A stretch of 64,000 bases of DNA from UBA995 sp035477115 (GTDB lineage Bacteria > Bacillota > Sulfobacillia > UBA995): contig DATIKW010000042.1 of assembly GCA_035477115.1 (NCBI GenBank), positions 1 through 64,000 on the forward strand, given 5' to 3'. The position numbers and the translations under genes are program-made. Below the pieces are notes generated by a model. The model was not told the DNA's origin, searched no databases, and worked only from the letters and a program-made list of their open reading frames with translations. The first letter of the stretch is position 1. Each line of letters begins with the position of its first letter. This document shows, in pieces, positions 40,526-50,195 of the stretch.

Positions 40526-41374
40526 CTAGTACGAGTAGAAGCCCCGGCCGGTCTTCTTGCCGAGCCAGCCCGCGCGTACCAGCTTGCGCAACAAGGGGCT
40601 GGCCCGGTACTTCGAGTCGCGGAACTCCTCGTGCAGTACGTCCAGGATGGACAGGACCGTGTCCAGCCCGATCAGGTCGGCCAGGGCGAGCGGCCCCATG
40701 GGGTGATTCATCCCCAGCTTCATGACGGTATCGATGCCCTCGGGGCTGGCCAGGCCCTCTTGTAGGCAGTAGACGGCCTCGTTGATCATCGGCATCAGGA
40801 TGCGGTTGGCGACGAAGCCCGGTGAATCCTGAACGGTCACCGGCGTCTTGCCCATCCGGCGGGCGGCTTCATCGACCGCCTGGTAGGTTGCGTCGGACGT
40901 GGCGGCACCGCGAATGACTTCCACGAGTTGCATTAGCGGCACCGGGTTCATGAAATGCATGCCGATGACGCGATCCGGTCGCCGGGTAGCGGCCGCCAGC
41001 TCAGTTATCGGCAGGGAAGACGTGTTAGAGGCCAGGATGGCCGCTTGCTGGCAGACGGCATCGAGTCTTCCGAACAGCTCGCGCTTGACCCGAATATCCT
41101 CCACCACCGCCTCGATCACCAGGTCCGCGCCGGAGGCCGCTTCGAAGTCTACCACCGGCCGGATACGCTCGAGGATAGCCGGGCGGTCGGCGGCGGCGAG
41201 TTTGCCCTTCTCCACCGCTCGCGCCAGGAAACGGTCGATGCCCGACAGCCCGCGCTGGACCAACTCGTGGGTCATATCCCACAAAATGACCTGGTAACCG
41301 GCCTGGGCGGCCACCTGGGCTATGCCCGAACCCATCTGGCCCGCCCCGACCACGAGGATCTGTCGGATGGTCAT
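40526..41374 (-). CDS. hbd: 3-hydroxybutyryl-CoA dehydrogenase
   Basis: A 282-residue single-domain-pair enzyme: NAD site ILVVGAGQMGSGIAQVAAQA, catalytic HFMNPVPLMQLVEVIRG (His) and the C-terminal PGFVANRILMPMINEA and GMNHPMGPLALADLIGLD. It interconverts acetoacetyl-CoA and 3-hydroxybutyryl-CoA. It is the last gene of the fatty-acid operon, 23 bases after a thiolase gene. Confidence 0.95.
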   Translation of the reverse strand: MTIRQILVVGAGQMGSGIAQVAAQAGYQVILWDMTHELVQRGLSGIDRFLARAVEKGKLAAADRPAILERIRPVVDFEAASGADLVIEAVVEDIRVKRELFGRLDAVCQQAAILASNTSSLPITELAAATRRPDRVIGMHFMNPVPLMQLVEVIRGAATSDATYQAVDEAARRMGKTPVTVQDSPGFVANRILMPMINEAVYCLQEGLASPEGIDTVMKLGMNHPMGPLALADLIGLDTVLSILDVLHEEFRDSKYRASPLLRKLVRAGWLGKKTGRGFYSY

Positions 41375-41397
41375 GGCTCCTCCCCTTTTCGTTGACT

Positions 41398-42579
41398 TCA
41401 ACCGGCCCGTCCCAGCACGGCGGCCGCACCCATTCCCCCGCCGATGCACATGCTGACCACGGCATGCGTCGACTTCCGCCTGGCCATCGCCTGGACGGCG
41501 GTGACCGTCAGTTTGGCGCCGGTGCAGCCCAGGGGATGACCGAGAGCAATGGCCCCGCCATGGGTGTTCACCCGATCCGGGTCGAGGTTCAGGAGGCGCT
41601 GCACCGCCACCGCTTGAGCGGCGAACGCCTCATTGATCTCGAAGAAGTCGACATCGGCGAGGGAGATCCCGGCCAGCCGCACCGCTTTCGGGATGGCCTC
41701 GACGGGACCGATGCCCATGATGTCCGGATCCACCCCGCTGACCGCAAAGGAACGCAAGGTGGCCAAGGGGGTGAGGCCCATGGTCCTCGCCCTATCCGCC
41801 GCCATCACCACCACCGCTGCGGCTCCATCGCTGGTCTGGGAGGAATTGCCGGCGGTGACCGTTCCCCCGGCAGCAAACGCCGGTTTGAGCTTGGACAAGG
41901 CCTCCTCGGTGGTGTCGGGCCGGACGCCCTCGTCGGTCTCGAAGACGACGTGCCGCGCCTCGACCGCGCGACCGGGGCCGGTCTCGGTGATGCGCGCTTC
42001 CACCGGGAGGATCTCCTCCTTGAACAGGCCGCCGGCAATCGCGGCATGGGCCTTGCGGTGACTGTGGAAGGCGAAACTGTCCTGGTCGGCGCGGGTGACA
42101 TTGAACCTGCGGGCCACCTCTTCGGCCGTCAGGCCCATGCCCAGGTAGACCTCGGGCCAACTCCGGGCCAGTTCCGGGTTGGGTGAGGTCTTCTGTCCGC
42201 CCATCGGCACGAGACTCATGCTCTCGATGCCCCCGGCCACGACGGTATCCGCCCACCCACAAGCGATCTGGGCGGCGGCGGTCGCGATGGCCTGTAGCCC
42301 CGAAGAGCAGAACCGGTTGACCGTCTGCGCGGGAACGGAAACGGGCAGCCCGGCACGCAAGCCGATTATGCGGGCCACGTTCATGCCCTGCTCAGCCTCG
42401 GGAAAGGCACAGCCGAGGATGAGGTCATGGATGGATGCCGGGTCGAGGCCGGGCACGCGACGCACGGCTTCGCGCACGACTGCGGCCCCCAGTTCATCGG
42501 GACGGGTATGGCGCAAGGTGCCGCGGCCGGCGCGACCGACCGCCGTCCGGACCGCCGATACGATCACGGCTTGGCGCAT
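41398..42579 (-). CDS. fadA: Acetyl-CoA C-acyltransferase (thiolase)
   Basis: A 393-residue thiolase with the acylated Cys in VNRFCSSGLQAIA, His in ALGHPLGCTGAKL and second Cys in VVSMCIGGGMGAA. ATG 42579 follows GGAGGTGGAGC; the frame continues upstream as the antisense of the fadN gene and is ignored. It is next to fadN, as in the Bacillus fadNAE order, so long-chain 3-ketoacyl-CoA is the likely substrate. Confidence 0.9.
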   Translation of the reverse strand: MRQAVIVSAVRTAVGRAGRGTLRHTRPDELGAAVVREAVRRVPGLDPASIHDLILGCAFPEAEQGMNVARIIGLRAGLPVSVPAQTVNRFCSSGLQAIATAAAQIACGWADTVVAGGIESMSLVPMGGQKTSPNPELARSWPEVYLGMGLTAEEVARRFNVTRADQDSFAFHSHRKAHAAIAGGLFKEEILPVEARITETGPGRAVEARHVVFETDEGVRPDTTEEALSKLKPAFAAGGTVTAGNSSQTSDGAAAVVVMAADRARTMGLTPLATLRSFAVSGVDPDIMGIGPVEAIPKAVRLAGISLADVDFFEINEAFAAQAVAVQRLLNLDPDRVNTHGGAIALGHPLGCTGAKLTVTAVQAMARRKSTHAVVSMCIGGGMGAAAVLGRAG

Positions 42580-42593
42580 CTTCGCTCCACCTC

Positions 42594-45002
42594 CTAGTTC
42601 CGCAGTGGCTTGCTGGTAGAAACCATGTGCCGCATGCGCTCCTGAGACTTCTCTTGCTTGCACAGGTCCAGGAAGGCTTCCCTTTCCAGGTCCAGGAGGT
42701 ACTGCTCGCTCACCACCGTGCCGGAAGCTACGCGGCCGCCCATGAGCACGAAGGCGATGTGATCGGCGATGTACTTGTCGTGTTCGCTGATGTGACCGCC
42801 CTTGAGCATATTGTAGGTCTGCGCCTGCAGGGCCGCCAGGCCGGTCTCCCCCAGCACCCGGAACTTCGCCGGAGCGGGCGGCCGGAATCCTGCCGCCGCC
42901 ATGGCCAGCACCTCGGCCTTGGCCTGATGCAGGAGCAAGTCTTGACTCGCGACCACCCGGTCGGTACGGCGCAGCAGGCCGAGGGCTTGCGCCTCGCGGG
43001 CGCTGGTGGAAACCTTGGCCATGGCGATGGTCTGGAATGCACGGGCCGCCAGCGGGAAGGTGTCCAGGGGGACGGGAGTGTCCTCGAACACGCCCTCCAG
43101 GTGGCGAAGCAGTAGTTCCTTGTTGCCGCCGCCCCCGGGCAAAAGACCTACTCCGAACTCCACCAGGCCCATGTACAACTCGGCGCTGGCAACCACCCGG
43201 TGGGCGGCGAGGACGATCTCCGCCCCTCCCCCGAGCGTCATGCCGTGGGGAGCGGCCACCACCGGACGCCGGGAGTATTTCAGGGCCATGCACGCCTTCT
43301 GGAAGGACTCGACGGCGGCGGAGAGCCCTGACCAGTTGCCGTTGGCGGCTTCCATGACCACCAGGAGGAGATTGGCGCCAACGCAGAAGTGCCGTGCCTG
43401 GTTGCCGATCACCAGACCCAGGAAGTCCCGTTCCACCGCCTCCAGGCTGTCGCCGATCATGCGAATCACATCGGGCGATATCGCCTGGCTTGGCGAATGG
43501 AACTCGAGACAAGCAACGCCATCTCCCAGGTCGATCAGGCTGGCGTCGGTGTTCCCGATCACCACCGGGCGCGTCTCCTTGAGGTCCTTCAAGATGACGA
43601 CTTCCGGACGCCGGGTGATGGGAACATAAGCGCGGCAGCGGAAGCAGTAGTGAGCGGGCCGCCCGTCCTTTTTGCCGTAGAAGCTCGGGACGCCCTGCGC
43701 CAGCATCGCCTTCACCCAGCCGGCCACGGGCACTCCCTCTGCCTCCATACGGGCGGCGGCAGCACCGACGCCCAGGGCATCCCAGGTCTCGAACGGCCCG
43801 GCATCCCACCCGAAACCCCACTTCATGGCGTTGTCCACGCTGACCACATCGTCGGCTATCTCCGGCAACAGGCCGGCCGCGTACGCGAGTCCCCGCTTGG
43901 TCAGTTCCCAGGCGAGCGCGCCGCCCCGATCATCGGACTCCACCAGGGCCTTCACCCGCTCCGCTGGCTCGCTGATACGGCGGGTACGTGAGAGGGAAGG
44001 GAAGTCGGGTTTGACCTGAGGGCGGTACTCCAGGGTCTGCCAGTCGAGGGCGAGGATCTCGCTCCCCTGCGGTCCCTTGACCTTGCGGTAGAAGCCCTGG
44101 CCCGCCTTCTCGCCCGTCCACCCGCGCTCCGCCAGGGTCCGGACGAAGGTCGGGGGGTCGAAATAGGGCTTCTCTTCGTCAGGGACGTTGGCATGCACGT
44201 TGGCGGCCACGTGTAAGAGAGTGTCGAGACCTACGAGGTCGGCGGTGCGGAAGGTGGCGCTGTTCGGGCGGCCCATGGCCGGCCCGGTGACGGCGTCGAT
44301 CTCATCAACCTGGTAGCCCTTTTCCTGCATGGCCTTCATCGTCTGCATCATGCCGAATACGCCGATGCGGTTGGCGATGAAGTTGGGGGTATCTTTGGCC
44401 ATGACCACGCCCTTGCCCAGGACGTCTTCGGCGAAGTCGGTCATGAACGATACGATGCCCGGCAAGGTGTCGGGTCCGGGGATCAACTCCACGAGTTTCA
44501 TGTAGCGCGGCGGGTTGAAGAAGTGAGTGCCCAGGAAATGCTGCCGGAACTCGAGCGGTTGCTTCTCGACCATCCGCCGGATGGAGATGCCGGACGTATT
44601 CGTGCTGACGAGCGTCCCGGGTCGCCGATGGGCGGCTACCCGGTCCCACAGCGCCTGCTTGATGTCCAGGCGCTCTACCACTGCCTCGATGATCCAGTCT
44701 ACGTCGGCCAGCCACGCTAGATGGTCCTCGAAGTTGCCGGGCGTTATCAGCTCGGCGGCCGAGGGCTGGAAGAAGGCCGCCGGCCTGGCCTTGAGGCAGT
44801 TCTCGATCCCCTGCTTCGCCAGCCGGTCCCGCACCTCCGGGCTGTCAGGCGTCAGTCCGCGGGCCCGTTCTGCCGAGGTCAATTCCTTCGGGACGATATC
44901 CAGGAGGTAGGACGGGATGCCCACATTTGCCAAATGGGCTGCTATCGCGCTACCCATAACACCCGCCCCCAGCACAGCCGCCCGGTAGATGCCCCGCTTC
45001 AC
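42594..45002 (-). CDS. fadN: 3-hydroxyacyl-CoA dehydrogenase / enoyl-CoA hydratase (FadN type)
   Basis: An 802-residue bifunctional enzyme with the dehydrogenase first (AAVLGAGVMGSAIAAHLANV; HFFNPPRYMKLVELIPGPDT) and a crotonase domain in the C-terminal third (GNQARHFCVGANLLLV; PHGMTLGGGAEIVLAAHRVV; VGLLPGGGGNKELLLRHL). This order is that of Bacillus subtilis FadN, the reverse of E. coli FadB. It carries out the hydration and oxidation steps of beta-oxidation. GTG 45002 lies 16 bases after the preceding thiolase stop. Confidence 0.95.
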   Translation of the reverse strand: MKRGIYRAAVLGAGVMGSAIAAHLANVGIPSYLLDIVPKELTSAERARGLTPDSPEVRDRLAKQGIENCLKARPAAFFQPSAAELITPGNFEDHLAWLADVDWIIEAVVERLDIKQALWDRVAAHRRPGTLVSTNTSGISIRRMVEKQPLEFRQHFLGTHFFNPPRYMKLVELIPGPDTLPGIVSFMTDFAEDVLGKGVVMAKDTPNFIANRIGVFGMMQTMKAMQEKGYQVDEIDAVTGPAMGRPNSATFRTADLVGLDTLLHVAANVHANVPDEEKPYFDPPTFVRTLAERGWTGEKAGQGFYRKVKGPQGSEILALDWQTLEYRPQVKPDFPSLSRTRRISEPAERVKALVESDDRGGALAWELTKRGLAYAAGLLPEIADDVVSVDNAMKWGFGWDAGPFETWDALGVGAAAARMEAEGVPVAGWVKAMLAQGVPSFYGKKDGRPAHYCFRCRAYVPITRRPEVVILKDLKETRPVVIGNTDASLIDLGDGVACLEFHSPSQAISPDVIRMIGDSLEAVERDFLGLVIGNQARHFCVGANLLLVVMEAANGNWSGLSAAVESFQKACMALKYSRRPVVAAPHGMTLGGGAEIVLAAHRVVASAELYMGLVEFGVGLLPGGGGNKELLLRHLEGVFEDTPVPLDTFPLAARAFQTIAMAKVSTSAREAQALGLLRRTDRVVASQDLLLHQAKAEVLAMAAAGFRPPAPAKFRVLGETGLAALQAQTYNMLKGGHISEHDKYIADHIAFVLMGGRVASGTVVSEQYLLDLEREAFLDLCKQEKSQERMRHMVSTSKPLRN

Positions 45003-45018
45003 CGCTATCGCCTCCCCG

Positions 45019-46221
45019 TCACGCAGTCTCGGTCCGAATCACCGTAGCTTCACCCTGACCGCCGCCACTGCAGATGCAGGCCACGCCGAACTCCTCGCCC
45101 CTGCGCTGGAGTTCGAAGGCCAGGTGCATGAGGATGCGCGCGCCGCTGGCGCCGATGGGATGGCCAAGCGCCACCGCGCCGCCATCTACATTAACCCGCT
45201 CTTCCGCCCAGCCGCCGAGACGGGCACTGACCAGGGCCACCACGGCGAACGCCTCGTTTATCTCCACCAGGGCCATGTCACCCGGACGCAACCCGGCCCG
45301 CTTGATCGCCCGCTCGGCCGACAACCAGGGCACGGTGGCCAGGTAAGGAGCGTCGGCGGACACCGCGCCGGCGGCCACTATCGAGACGATAGGACGGACC
45401 CCCATAGCTTCCGCCCGCGCGCGGGACATGAGGACCAGCGCCGCTGCCCCATCGTTGATCCCAGGGGCGTTACCGGCGGTGATCGTCCCGTCCGCCGCAA
45501 ACGCGGGGCGCAGAGCAGAGAGCTTTTCGAGGCTGGTGTCAGCCCTGGGCGGCTCGTCGGCCTTGACCAGGACTGGAGGGCCCTTTTTCTGAGGCAATTC
45601 CACCGGGACGAGTTCCCGGTCAAAGCGGCCCTCGTTCATGGCGGCCAACGCCCGTCGATGGCTGCGGTACGCCCACGCGTCCTGCTCCTCCCGCGGCACC
45701 TTGAACTCGCGGGCCATGGCATCGCCGTGGTTCCCCATGTGGACGTCGCGCACGGGGCACCACAAACCATCTTGTATTGTGGCGTCCAAGATCTTGCCGT
45801 GCCCCAGCCGGTGCCCCCATCGCCCGCCGGGTAGAAGGTAAGGGGCCTGGTTCATGTTTTCCATGCCCCCGGCCACGGCTACGTCGATCTCGCCGGCGCG
45901 GATGAGCCCGGCAGCCAGGTTGACGGCTCGCAAGCTGGAAGCGCAGACCTTGTTGATCGTATCGCTGGGCACCGTGACCGGCAGGCCTGCCTTGAGCGTC
46001 GCCTGCCGGGAAGGGACCTGGCCCGCTCCCGCAGCGACCACCATGCCCATCAAAGCGTAGTCCACCTGCTCGCCGCCGAGCCCGGCCCGGTCCAGTGCGG
46101 CCCGGATGGCCATGCCCCCCAACGCGACCGCGGGCACGTCTTTGAGAGCCCCGCCGAACGAGCCGAAGGGCGTCCTCGCCCCCGCCACGACCACCGGATC
46201 TCTACCGTCCCTCTTCACCAA
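45019..46221 (-). CDS. Acetyl-CoA acetyltransferase (thiolase)
   Basis: A 400-residue thiolase: VVVAGARTPFGSFGG, acylated Cys in INKVCASSLRAVN, ALGHPIGASGARIL and ACICSGGGQGEA. It differs clearly from the fadA copy and looks like the biosynthetic/acetoacetyl type, which pairs with hbd. GTG 46221 overlaps the fdhD end by 20 bases. Confidence 0.9.
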   Translation of the reverse strand: MVKRDGRDPVVVAGARTPFGSFGGALKDVPAVALGGMAIRAALDRAGLGGEQVDYALMGMVVAAGAGQVPSRQATLKAGLPVTVPSDTINKVCASSLRAVNLAAGLIRAGEIDVAVAGGMENMNQAPYLLPGGRWGHRLGHGKILDATIQDGLWCPVRDVHMGNHGDAMAREFKVPREEQDAWAYRSHRRALAAMNEGRFDRELVPVELPQKKGPPVLVKADEPPRADTSLEKLSALRPAFAADGTITAGNAPGINDGAAALVLMSRARAEAMGVRPIVSIVAAGAVSADAPYLATVPWLSAERAIKRAGLRPGDMALVEINEAFAVVALVSARLGGWAEERVNVDGGAVALGHPIGASGARILMHLAFELQRRGEEFGVACICSGGGQGEATVIRTETA

Positions 46222-47038
46222 AGGACCAACCTCCCCGCAATCGCTGGTGCCCCGAGTACACGTTCAGGCGGTCGCCACGGGCGAAACCCACCAGGGTAAG
46301 CCGCATCCGCTCGGCCAGTTCCACCGCCAGGCTGGTGGGTGCGGACCGGGATACGATGACGGCCAGGCCCAGCCCAACCGCTTTCCGCACCAGGTCGCCG
46401 GCGACGCGCCCCGATGTCGCAAGTATCCGGCCGCCCAAGGGAACGCCATCCAGGGTGAGCCTGCCTACCACCTTGTCCACAGCGTTGTGCCGTCCGATAT
46501 CCTCCCGCAGCACCACATGCGAATCACCCTCCGCATCACCGGAGGCCAGGAGGGCCGAATGAGTACCGCCCGTCAACCGAAACAGCGGCGCGGCGCTCAG
46601 ACAGCGCAGCATGACCTCAAGCCGTTGCCGCGAGAGGAAGACCTGGTCGGAGTCCCCGGTCAGGGGCTTCAGGCGGGCGAGGTCGACCAGGCTCAGGGCG
46701 CCGGCACAGCCGGACGTTAGCACCCGGCGGCCGTGGAACCTCGGCGCAAAGTCGGGCAGATCCGGTATGCTGACCTCGACCGTCGCGGTCCGCGGATCCA
46801 ACTCGAGATCGGTCACGTCGGCAGCCGAGGTGATGAACCCTTCCGAGCGCAGAAACCCGAAGGCCAGTTCGTCCAGGTGGTCCGGGGTCGCCTGCAGCGT
46901 GACCAGCTCGCGGCCGTTCAAGGAGATGGTGAAGGACGTTTCCCCCGCGATCGCATCATCGCGCTCGTCGACCTCGTCGCCCCGGTAACGGATGACCCGG
47001 CGGGTTGCGGCCACCGATCCGTCCCCTGCCCCGGCCAT
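46202..47038 (-). CDS. fdhD: Formate dehydrogenase sulfurtransferase FdhD
   Basis: A 278-residue FdhD with ERDDAIAGETSFTISLNGRE, DELAFGFLRSEGFI, VVLREDIGRHNAVDKVVGRL and ILATSGRVAGDLVRKA. FdhD moves sulfur from IscS to the bis-MGD cofactor of formate dehydrogenases. E. coli FdhD has a CxxC pair; here the loop reads TSGCAGALS, with one Cys. No formate dehydrogenase gene lies in the window; leading a beta-oxidation operon is an unusual setting. Confidence 0.9.
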   Translation of the reverse strand: MAGAGDGSVAATRRVIRYRGDEVDERDDAIAGETSFTISLNGRELVTLQATPDHLDELAFGFLRSEGFITSAADVTDLELDPRTATVEVSIPDLPDFAPRFHGRRVLTSGCAGALSLVDLARLKPLTGDSDQVFLSRQRLEVMLRCLSAAPLFRLTGGTHSALLASGDAEGDSHVVLREDIGRHNAVDKVVGRLTLDGVPLGGRILATSGRVAGDLVRKAVGLGLAVIVSRSAPTSLAVELAERMRLTLVGFARGDRLNVYSGHQRLRGGWSFGEEGR

Positions 47039-47168
47039 CCTCTGCCCCCCCGCGACGGCTGCGGAAATTCCTCTTAGTCAAAAATCCGCGACAAAGAGTT
47101 CCCCGGCGGACCGCCCATTCCCTCCCCACCCATCGCCTCGACCAAGAAGGCAGAGAAGTGCCAACGGC

Positions 47169-47196
47169 GAGGGGCGGGTCGGGAACCCGCCCCTAC
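47169..47196. repeat. Dispersed palindrome, copy 7
   Basis: GAGGGGCGGGTC followed by GGGAACCCGCCCCTAC, in the gap between fdhD and the dehydrogenase gene. Confidence 0.8.
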
Positions 47197-47221
47197 GACC
47201 GAAAAGGCGGACGGCCCCAAG

Positions 47222-48421
47222 TCACAATTTGGTCCGCCTGCTGCGCCGTTCCTCGATGTAGATGGGGAATCCCCTGCTGGGAAGGCGGGCCATGAACGGC
47301 TCTGGGTCGAGACACTCGGGCAAGACGACCCCGGTGGCGTCGATGGTCCCCTCCGCCAGCAGCTCGGCGGCCACTACCAAGGGGACCGCCACCTGATGCG
47401 CCGTCGCCGTCGCGCCCACCGCGGCATACGACGCTTCATGGGCGTTCAGGGTGTAGGCGAAGTAGTCCGTCACCTCGCCATCTTTGACGCCCTGCACCAG
47501 CGTGCCGACGAGCGACCAGCCCTTCACTTTGCCCCCCAGGTCGGCCGGTGGCGGCAACAAGGCGGTCACCAGCGCCCGGGGAGAGACGCTCGCTCCACCG
47601 ACATCCACCGGCTCGGTCCGGTCCAGGCCGAGCAGGCTGAGGACTTTCAGCACGTTGACCAGTTCATCGGGGAGAGCGTATTTGAAGTCGCAGTGACGCA
47701 GGCCTTTCTTGATATGCAAGGGGATGGTGCCCGCCTCTTCGTGCGACACGGCGTACACGGTGACCGGCCCGATGGGCTCGGGGAAGACGTGAGTCTCCAC
47801 GCCGGTTGTCAGCGGTTCCCCCTGGACGAAGCGGCCGTCGACGAAACGCAACGGCGGCTGGAGGCATTCCTCGATCACCGTGTCGGGCGAGAAATAAGTA
47901 GCGAAGGGCACCCCCTCCACCGTGCTCACGTCGGCGTCCCGGACCAGGATCGAGTCGACGGTGTCCAGCCGGTCCGCGGCCCAGCGGGCGAAGATGTTGC
48001 TGGCCCCCGGGTCGGCGCCCATGCACAGCAGGGCACACCTGCCGCGGGAGCGGAAGCGATCGCCGAGCGCCATCTGTTGATACACATCCACCCTGCCCGG
48101 GAGGGGGACCGGACCGTCGGAAGCCGTATCCAGATAGTGCGCGCCGACGTCGAGGGCGGCCTCCATGATCACCAGGTTCAAGCGGGGGACGACGAGGTTG
48201 ACGATGAGGTCCATCCCTCGGGCGGCCGCAGCCACCTCGGACCGCGAGCCGGCATCGATCTTGATGGCCTGGAAGCGACGATCGCCCAGCTCGACCGCCA
48301 GCGACCGGGCACGCTGCACATCCCTATCGGCAAGCACGATCTGGTGAAAGTGTTCGCTCCTGGCCATCTCTCGGGCGACAACCGTCCCCACCGCGCCCGT
48401 ACCCACGACCAGAACCCGCAT
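47222..48421 (-). CDS. Saccharopine dehydrogenase-like NAD(P) enzyme
   Basis: A 399-residue protein with a Rossmann start (MRVLVVGTGAVGTVVAREMA), NLVVPRLNLVIMEAALDVGA and HYLDTASDG, then the long catalytic domain typical of the saccharopine dehydrogenase/carboxynorspermidine synthase family. ATG 48421 has GGGAGG 7 bases upstream. Members act on lysine-glutamate or polyamine-aldehyde adducts. The neighbouring amine aminotransferases make an aminoaldehyde or polyamine substrate plausible. Confidence 0.8.
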   Translation of the reverse strand: MRVLVVGTGAVGTVVAREMARSEHFHQIVLADRDVQRARSLAVELGDRRFQAIKIDAGSRSEVAAAARGMDLIVNLVVPRLNLVIMEAALDVGAHYLDTASDGPVPLPGRVDVYQQMALGDRFRSRGRCALLCMGADPGASNIFARWAADRLDTVDSILVRDADVSTVEGVPFATYFSPDTVIEECLQPPLRFVDGRFVQGEPLTTGVETHVFPEPIGPVTVYAVSHEEAGTIPLHIKKGLRHCDFKYALPDELVNVLKVLSLLGLDRTEPVDVGGASVSPRALVTALLPPPADLGGKVKGWSLVGTLVQGVKDGEVTDYFAYTLNAHEASYAAVGATATAHQVAVPLVVAAELLAEGTIDATGVVLPECLDPEPFMARLPSRGFPIYIEERRSRRTKL

Positions 48422-48458
48422 GTCGGAGCCTCCCTTGGACCGACTCAACCGACCTGGC

Positions 48459-50063
48459 TCATCTCTTCCGGCACCAGGGCAGGATGGGCAGCGCCCCCAT
48501 CTCCCGGCCTTCCACGTCCCGGATGGGCCGGGGCGGGTCGCTCTTCTGGGTCAGCAGGGAGACGACGATCAGCGTCAAGACGCTCACGATGGCGCCGGGA
48601 GTGATGGCTATGAACAGCGCGTCGCTCACCGCCCAGTCCATGTAGACCTGCCCCTCGGCCAGGACGCCCGTGTTCATGACCTTGGTCGTGGGCAAGGCCC
48701 AGATGTAGGCGGCAATCCAGGTTGCCAGGCCGGCGAAGAAGGCGGCCATTGCCCCGGTGCGATTGGCCTTCCGCCAGAAGTGACCGAAGAAATAGGGGGC
48801 GAAGATGGTCGGCAGCACCAGGCCGCCCGACAGTATGATCAGGCGGTACACGCCCCGGAAATACAGGGCGAGTGCCATCGCCAGGAGCGTCGAACCGATG
48901 ATGGTGGCGCGGACTACCCAGAGCGACTCCCGGTCACCGGCCTTGGGCTTGAAATGGCGGTAGATGTTATTGCCCGCCAGCGAGCCGATGCCAAGCGTGC
49001 ACCCGCTGCAAGTGCTGATGATCGCCGCGGCCATGGCCACGATGAACAGCACGCTGGCCCACGGGGGGAGGTACTGGTAGGCAGCCCAGGGCAGCACCTG
49101 TTCCGCCAGATCCGGCGACACTTCCGCGCCCATGGTGAAGGCGGCGATGCCGACCATCACCACCATGAGCCCCAGCAGGAGATACACGATGCCGCTGGTG
49201 ATGAAGCTGTAGGTAGCGGTCCGCTCATCCTTGGCCGCCAGCGCCCGCTGGTTGAGCACCTGGCTGGGGACGTCGCCCAGCGACAGGGCGGACCAGGCCG
49301 CAATATACAGGAAGATGCCCATTGCTCCCGTGTAGAACAGGTATCCCTGGTCGCCGGGCAGCGGGGCCATCGCCCAGGCGGGGAGTTCCGCCCAGGTGGT
49401 GGCCGTAGCCACGAAGTGGCTCCAGCCGCCGGCGTCGGCGATGACCGTCGGGAAGAGCATGGCGAGACCGATGACGAGCAGCGCGACCACCACCACGTCC
49501 ACCCGCGCCAGCGCGCCCAGACCGCCGCTGGCGGTGACGATGATGATCGTCGCGGTCGCGGCGAGGATGGCGAGCGCGATGCTGAGCCCGGTCGTCAGCG
49601 ATATGACCATGCCCAGGGCGACCAACGACCCGGCCAGCCAGGTGGTAGCGGCGAGGACCTGTATGACCGAGTACAGCATGCCCATCCGCTGATCGTAACG
49701 CGAGTCCATGAAATCGGTAACGGTGACGTACCTGGCCCTCCGTAGCCGGTAGGCGAAGAGGACCCCCACCAGAATCATCCCGAGCGCCGGCGCCCAGGGG
49801 TCGAAGATGACTCCCTGCTTGCCGAATAGATAGGCGAACCCTGCGGCGCCCATCATCGCGCCCGCGCAGATCCAGGTGGACAAGATGGAGGCGACGCTCA
49901 AGGGGAAGTTGAGACCGCGGCCGGCGATGACGAGATCGGAGCATCCGCTCACCCGTCGTTTGCCATAGAAGACGCCGAATGCCACGATGGCCGCCAGGTA
50001 GATGGCCAGTAGGCCGATTATCCAGTCGGCGGTGGTGAAGACCCGGAGCAATCCGTTTCCCAT
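48459..50063 (-). CDS. Sodium:solute symporter (SSS family)
   Basis: A 534-residue transporter with 13 or so membrane segments. SSS signatures include DWIIGLLAIYLAAIVAFGVF, DLVIAGRGLNFPLSVASILS and ISTCSGCTLGIGSLAGNNIY. ATG 50063 has GAGGGGAG 8 bases upstream. It takes up an organic solute with sodium; the cluster suggests an amino acid, polyamine or amine. It lies 37 bases before the saccharopine-type dehydrogenase gene on the same strand. Confidence 0.9.
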   Translation of the reverse strand: MGNGLLRVFTTADWIIGLLAIYLAAIVAFGVFYGKRRVSGCSDLVIAGRGLNFPLSVASILSTWICAGAMMGAAGFAYLFGKQGVIFDPWAPALGMILVGVLFAYRLRRARYVTVTDFMDSRYDQRMGMLYSVIQVLAATTWLAGSLVALGMVISLTTGLSIALAILAATATIIIVTASGGLGALARVDVVVVALLVIGLAMLFPTVIADAGGWSHFVATATTWAELPAWAMAPLPGDQGYLFYTGAMGIFLYIAAWSALSLGDVPSQVLNQRALAAKDERTATYSFITSGIVYLLLGLMVVMVGIAAFTMGAEVSPDLAEQVLPWAAYQYLPPWASVLFIVAMAAAIISTCSGCTLGIGSLAGNNIYRHFKPKAGDRESLWVVRATIIGSTLLAMALALYFRGVYRLIILSGGLVLPTIFAPYFFGHFWRKANRTGAMAAFFAGLATWIAAYIWALPTTKVMNTGVLAEGQVYMDWAVSDALFIAITPGAIVSVLTLIVVSLLTQKSDPPRPIRDVEGREMGALPILPWCRKR

Positions 50064-50195
50064 AGCTATCACTCCCCTCGTCGATCAGGCTGCACCTACA
50101 CGCCGGCCGGCGGGATTGCCCGCGGTCCGGCAGACCATCGCTACCCGGGCAGCTTCACCTCCTCCGGCCTCCGGGAACTCGGTCAGCCCGCAGCT

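Noticed and set aside
42580..43821. N-terminal extension of the thiolase gene (frame open to 43821)
   Set aside because: It is a low-complexity Gly/Arg-rich shadow of fadN; ATG 42579 follows GGAGG and begins the conserved thiolase sequence.
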